A stretch of DNA of 64,000 nucleotides from Rhynchonema sp. JSB1_4 (GCA_030248065.1 JASAMV010003191.1:1-64000), one strand, 5' to 3'. Positions 50,601 through 62,251 are shown, counted from the first letter of the stretch. Program-made: numbers and translations. The notes: generated by a model not told the origin, from the letters alone.

Positions 50601-52200
50601 AATCTGTGATAAAGTTCTGTGAGCAGTGAGCAATATAAATCACAAAAAGAGCCTCATGGGGCTTATTTGGAAAAACGTCCGAAAAGTGCAGTTCCTGGGG
50701 GAGGGGCCCCCTCGGGTACGTCAGTTCCCCCTCCATGGCATGCCTGCCCCAGGCCTAAAATGGGCATTTTTAGGCCTAAAATCTGTAATTTTTGGCCAAT
50801 GTTGTCAAATCAATATCGCCAAAATACCTTTTTTGTGGAGAATTTTATCAAATTGGGAAAAACTTGAGAAATTTCCCATAAAAGATGTTTATATGTCGCC
50901 CACTGGGCTGCTGTGCTCCACAGGACGTGCAGGACGTGTGTTGTTCTTCTTAGTACCTTATTTCGGAAACTTGAGAAATTTCCCATAAAAGGTGTTTATA
51001 AAGCCGCTCGATGGGCTCCACAGGACGTGTGTTGTTCTTCTTAACACCTTACTTCGGAAACTACTGGAGAATTCCCTAAAAAAGTGTTTATACGGTAAAT
51101 AAATGTTTTTTCCGGAGCCAGATAGATTTCCAAGCTAAAGCAGGTGAAAACAAGGCGTTTTCTGGCCTACGGTACACACGCGGCACTTGTTAAGCTGTAA
51201 AACCAGCAAACAACTGCCTGAAAGTAGGTAGGTGTTTCCTGAATTCCTTGAGTACAGGTTGGTAATTTGCTTGAAAAAAACGGTTTTTTCCAAAAATATA
51301 AATTATTGACCACTTGACACTAGGTATTGGGTATTGGCTTGGGTCAAAAAATATCGGTATTGTCCCCATGCCTGGTTCCGATCTCTTTTTATCCGATATT
51401 CTCTTTTTATTCTTTTTATGATGCAAGCTTTTTGAAGCAAAGAAACCAACCGTTGCAGCGTGCATCATAATGCTTCACCAGTATTTTTTCTTGTGTTTCG
51501 AATCGTAATTCAAGAATTTCACTAAGTTTTCCCATGTTTTTGTCCGCTTACCGGAATCGAGCTCGCAGCAAGCGCTTACACAACGTTGATTTCGACACAA
51601 AACCGAAATTACAGTTCTTGAAATAAATTGAAGATTGTTTAAAAATTACATTTTTGAACGCCCTGAAACCGACCGAGCCATTTCCAGACGTTTAAAGGCC
51701 TCCTTCAAAGTCATCTTGTCAAATCGCACCATGTACGCCAGGCATAACGTGGCTGAACGACTTTTGCCGAGCACACAGTGCACCAATGTGCAACCACCCT
51801 GAAAATCAGGCAACCCGACGTTCCAGTACTTTCATTTTCTCCGATGATCTTCCCATGAAGCGGATTCTAAAACAATCAAGGACGTTATCAAAACTTGGTG
51901 ATCAGATCGTATAAGATTGGGTTTTTACCTTGGTTCAGGTGACAACATTAATTTCATCAGATTTGATGTCTATTGACGATAAATATCAGTTGCACATAAG
52001 AGTTGTTCATTTTGGGCTGTAGGCGAATGCCAATCCGTTCCGCTCACCGAGCTCTGAACCGCGGTAAACGAAAAAAGCAACTTTATTTCGATGTTGATGT
52101 ATTTTATCAGTGACGCTGTCGAAATAGTCATGTATGGGCGCGCGGTCTCGGTCACAAATTGGCACTTTGACGTATTCGATATGTTTGTCAAGTCCTGGAC
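47670..52200 (-). CDS. Atypical dual-specificity phosphatase; first exon missing
   Basis: Exons 52200-52082, 51798-51674 and 47904-47670 (TGA), in agreeing phases. The catalytic-domain order is that of small DUSPs such as DUSP14/18/21: HIEYVKVPICDRDRAPI with YFDSVTDKIH, then the P-loop VHCVLGKSRSATLCLAY (HCx5R, nucleophilic Cys and catalytic Arg present), then ARPLVSPNMDFWWRLIEYE, the family's RP..PN.GFW..LI.YE block, and a TPDVL motif in the tail. The usual Asp of the general-acid region fits CDRDRAPI. It would remove phosphate from Ser/Thr/Tyr in the cytoplasm. The start, with the N-terminal ~30 residues of the fold, was not found between 52201 and 53380. The 3.8-kb last intron consists mainly of a satellite array. 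The exon 51674 donor (CG|GTCGG) is weak but is the only one giving the conserved R-P-L join. Confidence 0.88.
48070..51095. repeat. Satellite array of ~90-100-bp units with a ~1.5-kb higher-order repeat
   Basis: Some 25-30 tandem monomers share GAAATTTCCCATAAAAGGTG and TTTCGGAAACTTGAG. Two main types alternate: one with CCGCTCGATGGGCTCCACAG (~90 bp) and one with CCGCCCGCTGGGCTGTTGTG (~98 bp). A ~280-bp unrelated insert (AAAGTTCTGTGAGCAGTGAG, then a GC-rich block) occurs at ~49085-49360 and again at ~50593-50870, 1508 bp apart, with matching neighbours, so a ~1.5-kb block was duplicated as a whole. The array fills most of the phosphatase gene's last intron. Open frames across it are by-products of the repeat. 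Confidence 0.95.
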
Positions 52201-52449
52201 CTGAATTTGATGTTTCAATGTTGGCCAGAGAAAACAATAAATATGTCGGTGATGAATACACGAATACAGTCCGTGACGAATTATGTGGCCACTTTTGGAC
52301 GAGCGCGGTGCACATATACATTAGGGGGTCGGTTTGATTGGAGTGTTTCTGCAGGACAGAGCAAGATTTTCCTTGAAAATCAGGGTGAACTAGGTAGGTA
52401 AGTAGGTGGATTGACGCGCCATTTTTTAAAATCCAGTCGGCCCGGTCCA

Positions 52450-52934
52450 ATCCAAAATTTTTCCATTTTTCAAAAAATCGTTTTTTTAAAAGCGATTTTT
52501 TAAAAACGCTCTGATAGCCAAAATATGCCCCAAAAGGTTGGAGAACGCTCATGTTGGGAAGAAAACGTGGTTAAATGAAGTAATTCTATGTGTTCTGAGG
52601 CAAAATAAACGGGTTTCAACCCTTTTCTAGCGAGTTGTTCTCAACATCCCATATCAGACCCGCATCATGGGACCAACATTTCCCGGGGTCATCATTGAAG
52701 GTCAAACTCCGTATATCGACGTATCTCGACAAAGTAAAAATTGGTCGAAAATTTTTTGAAACAAAAATGCGACAAAAAATTAATTTTCCCTGAAAATCAG
52801 GGTAGTTTCCCTGAAAATCAGGGAAAATCAAGGAAATTCAGGATTTAAAAAAACGAAAAACGTCCCAGACGTTTTTTTTTACAAAAACGTCGTTTTTAAG
52901 AAAAAACGCCGTCGTTTTTTTGTCCTCAGCCCTG
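52450..52934 (+). mobile_element. CAGGGTTGGGC-family hAT-like MITE, left end degraded
   Basis: Contains all internal landmarks (GAACGCTCATGTTGGGAAG, CCCATATCAGACCCGCATCA, CAAACTCCGTATATCGACGT). The right end reads TTTTTTGTCCTCAGCCCTG, a diverged GCCCAACCCTG. A clear left terminus is not recognisable. It lies upstream of the phosphatase exons. Confidence 0.8.
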
Positions 52935-53115
52935 TCTGGGGGCAAACAGAACGAAATTGATGGTGAGGTCTTTTTTATTTTTGGCTGTTTCTGAAGCTCC
53001 CTCATTTCCTTGACTAATTTTTAAAAAAACACAATGCAAGAGAACATATGGCACATCGTATGAATATTTTTACTTGGTTGAAAAGAGCATAAAAGACTGC
53101 ATTAAACATGATACT

Positions 53116-53121
53116 TTTATT
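53116..53121 (-). terminator. Possible poly(A) signal of the GT92 gene
   Basis: AATAAA on the minus strand about 260 bases after the stop codon at 53381. Confidence 0.4.
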
Positions 53122-53380
53122 AAATTGTACCAATTAAGAAACGAATGGCAGCTCTCAAAACATGCACTTGGTTCATTTTTGGAGTATCACAAAATCGTCC
53201 ACCTGTCCAATCAAACAGGCTCCTAGCTATCTAACGCTTTGGAGTTCTCAACTGAAATCCTGTATGGGTCTTAGTAAATGTACCAGTCAACTTTTGTGCA
53301 ATATGAGCGAAATCCATTTTTTCCGATTTGTGGACCAGTTTCCAAAACGCCTTGAGAAAACTACAACCCCATACAGTTAA

Positions 53381-54907
53381 TTATGAGTGCATAAGCGGAG
53401 CCAGCAGCCACACGGCGTTCGGCACAACCACATTACCGTCCGTTGACCCGTTCAATATTTTCAGACATTCATACGATCCATTCCAACACCGCTTGTCTTC
53501 GTTCGCCAGTTTCCGATTGCAATCATCCAACTGCTTGTAACTCACACGTTTCTGATTTATCGGCCCCCATCGAATCTGATCAATCGTATATGCATGCCTG
53601 TGCACTCGATCCAGCCATATGGATGACACGTTATTGACAGCTGTTAGCAGGTCGTTGCGAATTACGGCTAGTGTTCGGTTACAGGCTTGGTTATTGGTCA
53701 ACCGGGTGTGTGATATGAACACTTCACTGGTTGGTGTCACTAGAAATCTGTAAAAATATCAGATGACTGAGATCCACCTCGGCCAGACACGTGGCAGGTT
53801 AATTTACAAATGGTTGCTCTGGGATATATATGTATGTATAGTACACTACGGGAAGGTTTTTTGTACGCATTACAACGCTGCTTTACCTGTCCTTGCTGTT
53901 GTACTCCGGTTTCAGAGCAACAGTGTGGATGTGAGCTTTTGCAACGGCAATCGGTCTGACAATATTCTTGTTCAATATATGATCACCCAACACAAACACC
54001 TTTTTCAGTCGACTCAGATCGTAATCTCGTGGATGTAATGTTTGTGTCCCGTTAACGGTTGTAATATGACAAGACTCACGCCAGTTCAATGAAACAACCA
54101 TTGTGTGAGGGTTCACGGCCTCTAGATATCCCTGCGCAGCAAACAATTATCAGCAAAAAAATATGTCACGGACATGTCGTCATACATAAACACAAACCAC
54201 GCAAACATATTGTGTGCTGTGCTGAATAACGTTGCTGTTCGCGTAAGCACGCAACAAATTGGGGTCAGCCAGCTGGAACTTGTCATCACTCTCTCGGCAT
54301 AATCTCTTCCTTTTGTTTTAGAAACACGTGTAAACGAAACGAGCCAAGCAAGCTTTAAAAATCGTCTCATGAGCTTGTGGTTGGACTATACCTTCAAGTT
54401 TCCATAGCGTGGCGATGTCACAAATAGTTCGTCCACATCCAGAAAAGTAGTCCACCTTGCTGTATGTTCATTGCGCAAGAGACAGTCTTGATAGGCGACC
54501 AGCATGCCATGCACCAGCAGACGACTTTCCAAGTTGTTTGGTAATTCAGGAAATTCGTTCACTCCCGCCAGACCTTCTTGTTCATACAGCGCTAGTATTG
54601 CACGCGTTTCCTGACTGCTCGATATCCAGTAGAAGTACGTGAATGAAATGCCATGATAGCTCGATATCTCAATCAAATCAACAATGGTGGGCCAGTCGAA
54701 GAAATAAAACAATGGTGCCATGCAAATGGTCATGTAACGCAGGTTTGACGGATTGACTGGCTTATTGATCGTAAGTGGAATGGAAAAAGTAGTGCTGGAC
54801 TTTCGTAAAATGTGCTGCAAATATGTGCGTAACTGCGAATGTTTTTCCTATTGACTTACCGAAATCAGTGTTGTCAACATTATTGTTTCGGAGCTAGCAC
54901 GGTAGTG
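53381..54907 (-). CDS. GT92-family glycosyltransferase; 5' end uncertain
   Basis: Exons 54907-54860, 54814-54392, 54131-53887 and 53747-53381 (TAA), all in phase, 360 residues. Conserved GT92 (formerly DUF23) blocks in order: YRASSETIMLTTLI, CMAPLFYFFDWPTIVDLIE, YHGISFTYFYW, LALYEQEGLAGVNEFPELP, YQDCLLRNE and TTFLDVDELF. The DVDE is the metal/nucleotide-sugar DxD motif and is intact. A late block NIVRPIAVAKAHIH fits the family's RP...HxH region. Nematode members include Golgi galactosyltransferases acting on N-glycan core fucose; the substrate here is not deducible. The normal signal anchor is not in these exons, so an upstream exon is expected; 55277-55206 is phase-compatible but unconvincing. 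An ATG at 54880 within the first exon would give a 351-residue form without an anchor. Confidence 0.86.
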
Positions 54908-55456
54908 CTAAGCGATATATGTATCATTGCTTACGGCCCCGCACATGCGATTGCGGAAAAGATACAGTTCACATTTTCGCAAAAAACGCTCTTTCCCTTT
55001 TTCCCACAGAAGACTAGTCAGGGCCCAAACGTTATCAAACATCAAAAATGTTAATAGCACACGGTGTTTTCATACACAGCCAACCCGATGGTGCTATCGC
55101 TGGAATTCGTCTTCGTCTGAGACCGGTTCCGGAAAACGATCACGGCTTTTTGTATGGAAGGACTGCTTCCCGGTGTACGATTTGGCCGAAAAGTGTGTTT
55201 ACCAGGAATGTTAATATTGTTTGCGGGATTTTCGTACACACGAAACGCAATTTGTTATTACCGACTTCATACGTCCACGTCTGAGACTGGTTTAAGACCA
55301 CGACAAGGACTATGTGGAAAATGTGGTTCCTAGTGCAAACCTTCGACGAAATGTTGGTTTTAAATCATGTTTCTTTCAAAATATATAATTTATCCAATTA
55401 GTTTGTGATTCGTACAGCACAAAAACAGCTTCAACCGGCATTTTCACACACTCAAC

Positions 55457-55923
55457 TAGGGTTGGGCAAAAAACGTTTTTTTTCAAAAATTCGTTTTTTA
55501 AACGCCCAGATGACCCAAATATGCCCAAAAAGGTTGGAAAACGCCCATGTTGGGAAGAAAACGTGATTAAATGAAGTGATTCTATTTGTTCTAATGCAAA
55601 ATTAAGCGGGTTTCATCCCTTTTCTAGCCAGTTGTTAACACCCATATCAGACCCGCATCATGGGACCAACTTTGCCCGGGGTCATCATTGAAAGTCAAAC
55701 TCCGTATATCGATGCATCTCGACAAAGTAAAAATTGGTCGAATTTTTTTTTGAAAAAAATGGGACAAAAATTGATTTTTCTTGAAAATCAGAGTACTTTC
55801 GCTGAAAAATCAGGGAAAATCAAGGAAATTCGGGATTAAAAAAGAACGAAAAACGACCCAGGCGTTTTTTTAAACGCCGTCTTTTTAGGGAAAAAACGCC
55901 GTCGTTTTTTTTGCCCAACCTTG
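55457..55923 (+). mobile_element. CAGGGTTGGGC-family hAT-like MITE with near-perfect 8-bp duplication
   Basis: 467 bp, TAGGGTTGGGCAAAAAACG to TTTGCCCAACCTTG. Flanks CACTCAAC (55449-55456) and CCCTCAAC (55924-55931) differ at one base. All family landmarks are present. Confidence 0.88.
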
Positions 55924-56018
55924 CCCTCAACCAACCAAGCAATTTATACGCGTCATGTGCGTTAACTGCATTGGTCAGAGGTTGACGTTGAGGTTTCAGC
56001 GCGGAATGACATCGCAGG

Positions 56019-56517
56019 CAGGGTTGGATTAAAAAAGTAAAAAAAAATTGTAAATTTTTTTTTCAAAAGTGCATGTTTCTATGCATGTTTCTGCTTGTTT
56101 TTCTCAAAAAAATCGCCTGCGTCGCTTGTATTTCGCAACGGTACAACGTCATTACAACGTTAGACAGTCGTGGCTCTACTGAACTACTGAGCCAAAATAA
56201 ACGGGTTTCAACCCTTTTCTAGCGAGTTACCAAGATCCCATATCAGACCCGCATCATGATACCAATTTTGGCCGGGGTCATCACTGAAAGTCAAACTCCG
56301 TATATCGACGTATCTCGACAAAGCAAAAATTGGTCGAAAATTTTTTGAAAAAAAATGGGACAAAAAATTGATTTTCCTTGATAATTAGGGTACTTTCCCT
56401 GAAAAAATCAGGGAAAATCAAGGAAATTCAGGATTTAAAAAACGAGAAACGACCCAGGCGTTTTTTTAAAACGTCGTTTTTAAGAAAAAAACGCCGTCGT
56501 TTTTTTGGACAACCCTG
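56019..56517 (+). mobile_element. CAGGGTTGGGC-family hAT-like MITE, rearranged left part
   Basis: CAGGGTTGGATTAAAAAAG at the left and TTTTTTGGACAACCCTG at the right. The left ~180 bp (ATGCATGTTTCTGC, CGTCATTACAACG) is not the usual family sequence, while the right two thirds are. No matching flanking 8-mers. It starts about 95 bp after the end of the preceding copy. Confidence 0.75.
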
Positions 56518-56629
56518 GTTTCATCAGGTTGCATACATTTGTCCTATGTTCTTAGCGCATGTTTCCTTCCTGAGCAAAGGAAGAACTTTGTATTTAACTG
56601 ATCTCAGACCAAATTCATGTTGTTGAAAC

Positions 56630-57403
56630 ACACCTTTGTCCGATGAACGGTGAACACAAAGCATCCATAGGCACAGTGCCGTTCGTCGCACTCGAACATT
56701 GTACACTTTTCCACTCGGACGTTGATTGGTCGAGTGCTGAAAAGGCATGAGCCAATTGTGGTACCTGCCTAAGCAATGCATTATTCACAAATACACTTTG
56801 TGTTGGACAAGTTCAAACATTCGTGGTTGCCACGAGGTGCTGTATGTAGTATGCAAAATTTAAACCCACACATACGCTGTTCCTGTCGTTAAATACACGT
56901 TCGAACTGCTGCCGATTTCGCACGACGAAACTGCAATTATTGTGATCTGATCGTCTGTTACAAACATCGAGTAGATGAACGCACTGGATAGACCTGCAAT
57001 GTTCTGTATTCGCATTGCGCTCTAGAAAGTGTGTTTGAAGAGGACTGCTCCCACCAGCTAACTGATGTGAAGGCAGATTTACCATAAGCAAGTGAGAAGA
57101 ATGATTTGGATCGCTATCAATGATCAACTTTTCCCGAAAGCAAAAATTATCGGTTCAACTATTGTCTGACTTCTGATGCGCCTGCCTTCCGCTTTGTCGA
57201 TGATTGACGGCCCGTGTAAAACTACATCTGCGACAAACAACAGCAGAACGAATGTGGTGATGATGTGCATAATTTACCTGAATTTTCGTCACATGGATTC
57301 TGAAACGGAACTTAAAATATTTTTGATTGCCACTGGTAGTAATTTCATCACGCAAAAAACACTTCGTCCTCAGTGTCCGTTCACAAATAATGAAAAATGC
57401 CAT
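56630..57403 (-). CDS. Possible exons of a Cys-containing secreted or lectin-like protein
   Basis: Three candidate segments: 57403-57278 (ATG to a CAG|GTAAAT donor), ~57126-56885 (ending AGC|GTATGT) and one starting at ~56750 after CCTTTTCAG. The middle one reads CRSIQCVHLLDVCNRRS and NNCSFVVRNRQQFE, which recalls the SUEL/galactose-binding lectin pattern. The third stays open in all three frames, so its reading is undecided; one frame is very Cys-rich (CTMFECDERHCAYGC). No start or stop is secure. Treat as a weak gene candidate. Confidence 0.25.
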
Positions 57404-57409
57404 TGATTA

Positions 57410-58803
57410 GGTGATTGATTAGAACAAAACCCTTCCTGGCTGAGTCGTTCAAAACAGTGAGCGCTTATTTTCGATCATAAATCCTGATTATGCACACATG
57501 CAACAGACCGTTTGCGAGTCTGTGTTGCTGGTGTGGCAACCGCAAGCGTTGCAATCAGCAAAAACACCGCCTGATTTTTTGTAGGATGAGTCAACGACGA
57601 TTTTCAGGGTTTGTGGATCTGCTGATCGACTTGTTTTAAGACGGTGTGCTAGAGAAAATCGACCATTTTTGAAGCGATAAGAATTTTAGGGTTTGAGCAC
57701 GAATTTTCCTTTCTCTGTGGGACTGACGGGATAGGATCAGCTGAGGGCAGTAAACATTACAAGCAGTACATGCAAGTCTGTTAGGAAGTTCTCTTTTGTG
57801 CCCCTCAAAACATGCCAAACTAACATAACTCTTTCAGCTATTTCATTTTTCAAGAAACCAATTTTTTCGGTGGTCCGGAAAGGGTGAGTCTTTAAAAAGT
57901 TTTGAGAGAAAAGTTCGATAATAAAAAATGTTTTGATCCACAGCCCTGGTGCTGGCTGGCTGATAGGTGTGTTAATGTCGTAAATGTTATGTCGTAAGAT
58001 GTTTTATGTTAAACAACGACGTTTTAGCTCAGTTTAAGGTTTATATCTGCACAGTGTGATCCCCAAAATTCTTTTCTCGATGATTTGAAAATGTCAAACT
58101 TTGATTGTCCATGAGAAGTTTATACAGCGGTGCCTCGAGAAAGCGACCCGAAGGTCCCTCACACGGGTTGCGTTGTGCCAGAGACGCGCCAAAGTAGGAG
58201 TTGTAGTAAGCGGTTGTACCTTCGTGTCGTGTGGCCTTCGTTTGCTTGCTCAAATTATTGAGAACGGAATTTTATGGGTCACACTGTGCAGATACATACC
58301 TTAAACTGAACTAAAACGTCCTCGTTTAACCCTAGGCATCTTTCGGTGCTCCAGAGTAGCACGAAAAAGAACTTGCAGCTAACTGTTGCAAAAAGACTGT
58401 GTTAGGCCGGAAAGCTTGGTGAGCGTATTTACCTTACCAAAGTGGTTAATCTGCTACACTGATCTCAAATTTTCTTATTCTGCCTCAGGCCCGAGTGTTC
58501 AGTGGTCAAATTTCTCGGGCGAACCGTCTTAAAAAACTGTTTTGAAGACTATTCATACATACATTTAGGAACGAGTGGTTTGCTGCCGAGAAGTGGTTAG
58601 TTGCATTGTGGTATGACCTGGCGATTGGCAACTACCGAACAGTCTATCAAAGGGAAGAACGTTTGCTGGTGAACAAAGTCACATGTTTGGGCAAACTATT
58701 AATTGAACGTTGCAAGTCAACCATTTTATAAAGGCAAAAGGATTTGTCCAAAGATATGCTGAAATGATGTTCACAATAAGATTCCATTAATGTGTCCAGT
58801 CGT
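57410..58803. other. Intergenic DNA with one foldback element
   Basis: Apart from 58008-58330 there is no recognisable repeat or coding exon. Confidence 0.4.
58008..58330. mobile_element. Foldback MITE with ~80-bp arms
   Basis: GTTAAACAACGACGTTTTAG...TATCTGCACAGTGTGA on the left pairs with TCACACTGTGCAGATA...CTAAAACGTCCTCGTTTAAC on the right. About 323 bp, non-coding. Confidence 0.75.
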
Positions 58804-59978
58804 TCACCGCCTTTGAATAACCCAAGAGGTAGCGCCTCCGACTTCGTGATGTTTGTACGTAACGAATACTGTCAGATTGTGCATTCGGGCAAAGTCCAGA
58901 ACGGCGCCTTTGGCCGCATCTGGTTTTAATGAACCATTGCACGTTGCTCCAAACGCGTTTCCAAATTCGCCAGCACGCATGAAGTCATGACCTGTTTATA
59001 ATTGCGTCTATGAATTATTTTATTGCCGTTTCGCTCACTTTTGTTTGAACTGCAGCCAAAACGGATGAACACCCAGACCAAAGGCTGCGACTGCTTGATT
59101 TTTTGAGTGTTTTACTAGGTTTTTTCTTTCTCAGAAACATACCAGCAAGCAAGCCGTATCTTCTCACTTTCCACCACCAGACTTGCATGTCTTCAAGCAC
59201 CGAACAGTAATCGTGCATTGCGTCAAGGTACACGAAGTCCAGTGATTCTGAAAAGCTCCTTTCTCATTGTTGTCAAACTGTAAACTTCCTATGCTTGATT
59301 CACAAACGAACACTGATGAGAAAGAAACGATCGACACGATCTAACCATCGACATAATTTGCTGCCGCCATGGCGCTTGGCTTCTCAATAAAATCCGTGAT
59401 GTTGGCGAGGTGCTTCAGGTTTGAACGAAGGCCTGGCAGTATTTGGATGTCGACCAATCCGTAATATGAACATGATTTCCACTGAGACAACAAAATTCGG
59501 GAGAACACGCCGGTCCATACGCCAACTTCCACGCCCTTTCTCAGACCCATTTGTTCGAGCACCAGGCCTAACGTTTCGCGCGATTGCGGTGGACCAACAA
59601 GCAGTCGGTTACCAGCGTCTTCAGATAAAGCACACAAACAAATTTGAATTAATTTTCACAAAATTTTTTTTGCAACAGCATGGCTGTTTCTGGACGTCAT
59701 AGCTTACCGAGAACGTTGACAACGCCGTCAAAGACATTTTGGCCCAGATGCTCCGGAAGAGCCTCGTCTGCTCCTGTTGGAGAATCGAAATATCGGGAAT
59801 TGAACGCCAGATGACGGGCCAGGCGAACGGCTGTTTGTAGCTTGAATCTGTCACCCGGTACGTAGCCGGTGAACTGGTTAAGTTTCTGATGGAAGTCGGT
59901 CACGTATGACTTGCAATAGAGTACGCATCCAATTGACGTTAATACCAGAAACGCCGAAGCAATTAGATTAGAAATCAT
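58804..59978 (-). CDS. Membrane-anchored class I SAM methyltransferase, complete, four exons
   Basis: Exons 59978-59708, 59618-59346, 59247-59143 and 58991-58804 (TGA) give 278 residues, all phases consistent. An N-terminal hydrophobic stretch (LIASAFLVLTSIGCVLYC, residues ~5-22) is a signal anchor. The fold motifs are clear: GVEVGVWTGVFSRILLSQW (SAM-binding glycine loop), SLDFVYLDAMHDYCSVLED (acidic strand with the HDY element), WWWKVRRYGLLAGHDFM and VTYKHHEVGGATSWVI. This order matches the Methyltransf_24-type group. A lumenal role on glycans or small molecules is plausible but unproven. The TAG right after the exon 2 donor (GATG|GTTAG) could be mistaken for a stop; the next exons restore the domain. 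It lies in a series of secretory-pathway enzyme genes on this strand. Confidence 0.88.
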
Positions 59979-60606
59979 CTTTCATTCTGCATCAAATATC
60001 GGGTCTTGTATTAGGGTCTAATGCATCATCGAAAGCCATTTTTAAACAATAACCTTGTTAGACAAGCTGTTTCATGCATGACAGTCACAGTCAACTTAAT
60101 GGCAAACAGTTTACAGCCATTACTACATAGCAAGCCCGCCCCAGACAACTAAACGCCACTTGCAAATCCGTCTTGTTGAAAAATGGATTTGTCTTTGGAT
60201 TTGTCTTCGCCATTGTTTTGTCGCCGATAGGAAGCGAACTATTGACAGTTTCTGATGTCATTCAGTTCGCTCGATGGAGTGAAATGTGAACCTTGGGCCG
60301 CACACCAAACACAACTCTTTGAAAGGACTCGAACCTCCGCCTTTGGCAAGAGCTCTGGCAACTGAGCTATACGGTCGAGCCTGGCTGCGTCCCAAGGTTG
60401 CATTTGAACTGCTATGCTTTAACTCAACGGAGGAGTGGACCGCAATGCTATGAACCCTAACGATGCCCAGCGTTGTGGACCGTAGCTGTGTACTGGTCTC
60501 ATCAAGGGTGTAGGAGCCAAACGCGCAATGGAACCTAATGAACTCTGGACCGCAACGATACGGAACCGAAAATTGGCAGTACCAAACTATAGTCGCTATT
60601 ATCATG
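59979..60606. other. Upstream flank of the second methyltransferase gene, with a tRNA-like sequence
   Basis: No coding exon recognised. See the tRNA-like entry at 60313-60380. Confidence 0.35.
60313..60380 (-). repeat. tRNA-like sequence, probably tRNA-derived SINE head or tRNA relic
   Basis: On the minus strand, TAGCTCAGTTGCCAGAGC is a good A box and D arm, and GGTTCGAGTCC is a good B box. The spacing between them is short: the anticodon arm appears deleted (CTTGCCAAAGGC). The presumed acceptor strands do not pair. This fits a tRNA pseudogene or the promoter head of a SINE rather than a functional tRNA. Confidence 0.45.
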
Positions 60607-61016
60607 CAGGGTTGGGCAAAACAACGACGGCGTTTTTTCTTGATTTTCCTGGGTCGTTTTTCGGTTTTTAAATCCTGAATTTCCTTAATTTTCACTGATT
60701 TTTTTTTCAGGGAAACTACCCTGATTTTCAGAATTTTTGTCCCTATTTTTTTCCGACAAATTTTTACTTTGTCGAGATACGTCGATATACGGAGTTTGAC
60801 TTTCAATGATGACCCCGACTAAAGTTGGTCCCATGATGCGGTCTGATATGGGATGTTAAAACTCGCTAGAAAAGGGATGAAACGAGTTTATTTTGCCTCA
60901 GAGTGCATAGAATTACTTCATTTAATAACGTTTTCTTCCCAACATGAGCGTTTTCCAACTTTTTTGGGGCATACTTTGGTCATCTGCGGGCGTTTAAACG
61001 TTTTTGCCCAACCCTG
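60607..61016 (-). mobile_element. CAGGGTTGGGC-family hAT-like MITE, reverse orientation
   Basis: 410 bp with both ends intact (CAGGGTTGGGCAAAACAACG and TTTTTGCCCAACCCTG). Flanks TTATCATG and TTATCTAA share only the first five bases, so the duplication has partly decayed. All internal landmarks are present. Confidence 0.85.
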
Positions 61017-61033
61017 TTATCTAATTCTTTGAA

Positions 61034-61522
61034 TATTGGTCGCACAATGACTTATAAGAGACCCATTCAATTTTTTTCCTCAATGGTAAAACGCCTCGCT
61101 GCAGATCATCAGCGTCCTACTGTATTTACAAGTTGAAAAGTGTTTGCTCTCGAAGACAAACCGGTGGAAATATGGCTCGCTTCGTTCGTTAAAAGTTGAA
61201 TACAAGAGCCAAACAAGGTTCTCAGGTACAATCGAGACAGTTTGTCTGACTGAAGTTCATTTCAAGAGGATTCAGACCCAAACCATATTTGTCGTAATCC
61301 AAGGGATTCACACTTGCAGATGATTACCACACAAATGGCTTGGGTCCTAATCTTCAACTTGAAATGAACCTTTTCGAATGGTCAGGCAAACTCTTTCGAT
61401 CAGATTTGAGAAACTTGTTTGGCTCTTGTATTCAGCTTTTATATGAACGGATCGAGCCATATTTCCACCGGTTTGTTTGCGAGAGCAAACATTTTTCAAC
61501 TTGTAAATACAATAGGACGCAA
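61034..61522. mobile_element. Large foldback relative of the TTGGTCGCAC MITE, right end truncated
   Basis: The left terminus TATTGGTCGCACAATGACTT matches the family. Arms ~61103-61190 and ~61445-61522 pair over GCGTCCTACTGTATTTACAA and GGTGGAAATATGGCTCG; a second inner pairing (TTGAATACAAGAGCCAAAC with its inverse) is visible. The right terminal GCGACCAATA is missing. Confidence 0.7.
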
Positions 61523-62108
61523 ATCAAGTGGTCCGCACCTGTGTTTCCAATATGCTGAATAACGACGCTCTTCGACTGCAGTGCGGAATTCGAGACCCAA
61601 ACTTTTCTAGTATCGAACTTTTATGCAGTTTCGTCAGGTTGCATATCTTCTTTTATGCCCTTAGGGCATATTTCCGTCTTGTATGTCAGTTCTTTACTTC
61701 TGTTTGGGAGCCATATTTCTTTATACCCCTTTGGGCATTTTTCTTTCTTGTGCTGTCATATTCCTGTCCCGAGAAAACATGACAGCACACTCTCTTCCTG
61801 TATTTGTGGAGCGCGGCACCGCAGTTCTTTGGCTCGCAATCGCAAACAAAGTTTGCATTACTACGTTACATTTCGTTGCAAACTTAGACTTGCCAATACG
61901 GATGTTTGTTAAGAATGCCCAACGAACTTTCTCACAAAGTATTTGTTGCTGATTCTGGTCCATTCGCGCGGGAAATCTAGTTTTTGCGCACAAGGCAGGA
62001 AGCCACGGTTCTTAATTGTATAATAATTACTTGTCGCTTCTTCAGCATGTACCTAATCTCTAACGTTCCCGTGTATTTTTAAACAAACGATTGCAAATCT
62101 GTTACCTT

Positions 62109-62251
62109 TAAGGCCCAACTATACTTTGTTCTCTCATGCAACACGAAACAAATTTTCCCACGCTGATTGGTTCTCACGCGCGCGCTAACCAATCAGCGTG
62201 CGAGAATATGTTTCGCGTTGCGTGAGAGAGCGAAGTATAGTTCGTCCCTTA
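62109..62251. mobile_element. Small foldback MITE, nearly all hairpin
   Basis: 143 bp whose halves pair almost end to end (AACTATACTTTGTTCTCTCA with its inverse), closing on ACGCTGATTGGTT / AACCAATCAGCGT. It lies 4 bp downstream of the GT31 stop, on the 3' UTR side. Confidence 0.75.

Noticed and set aside
48140..50988. Repeated open frames of about 70-120 codons on both strands
   Set aside because: They repeat with the satellite monomers and reflect their period, not protein coding.
48070..51095. CRISPR-like repeat spacing
   Set aside because: Monomers are contiguous with no unique spacers, in a clearly eukaryotic intron.
52007..52552. 181-codon minus-strand frame as one gene
   Set aside because: Its N-terminal half is hAT-like MITE and intron sequence. 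Only 52200-52082 matches the phosphatase fold and ends in a splice donor.
59341..59345. In-frame TAG as the end of the second methyltransferase
   Set aside because: It directly follows a GATG|GTTAG donor, and the next exons complete the conserved domain in phase.
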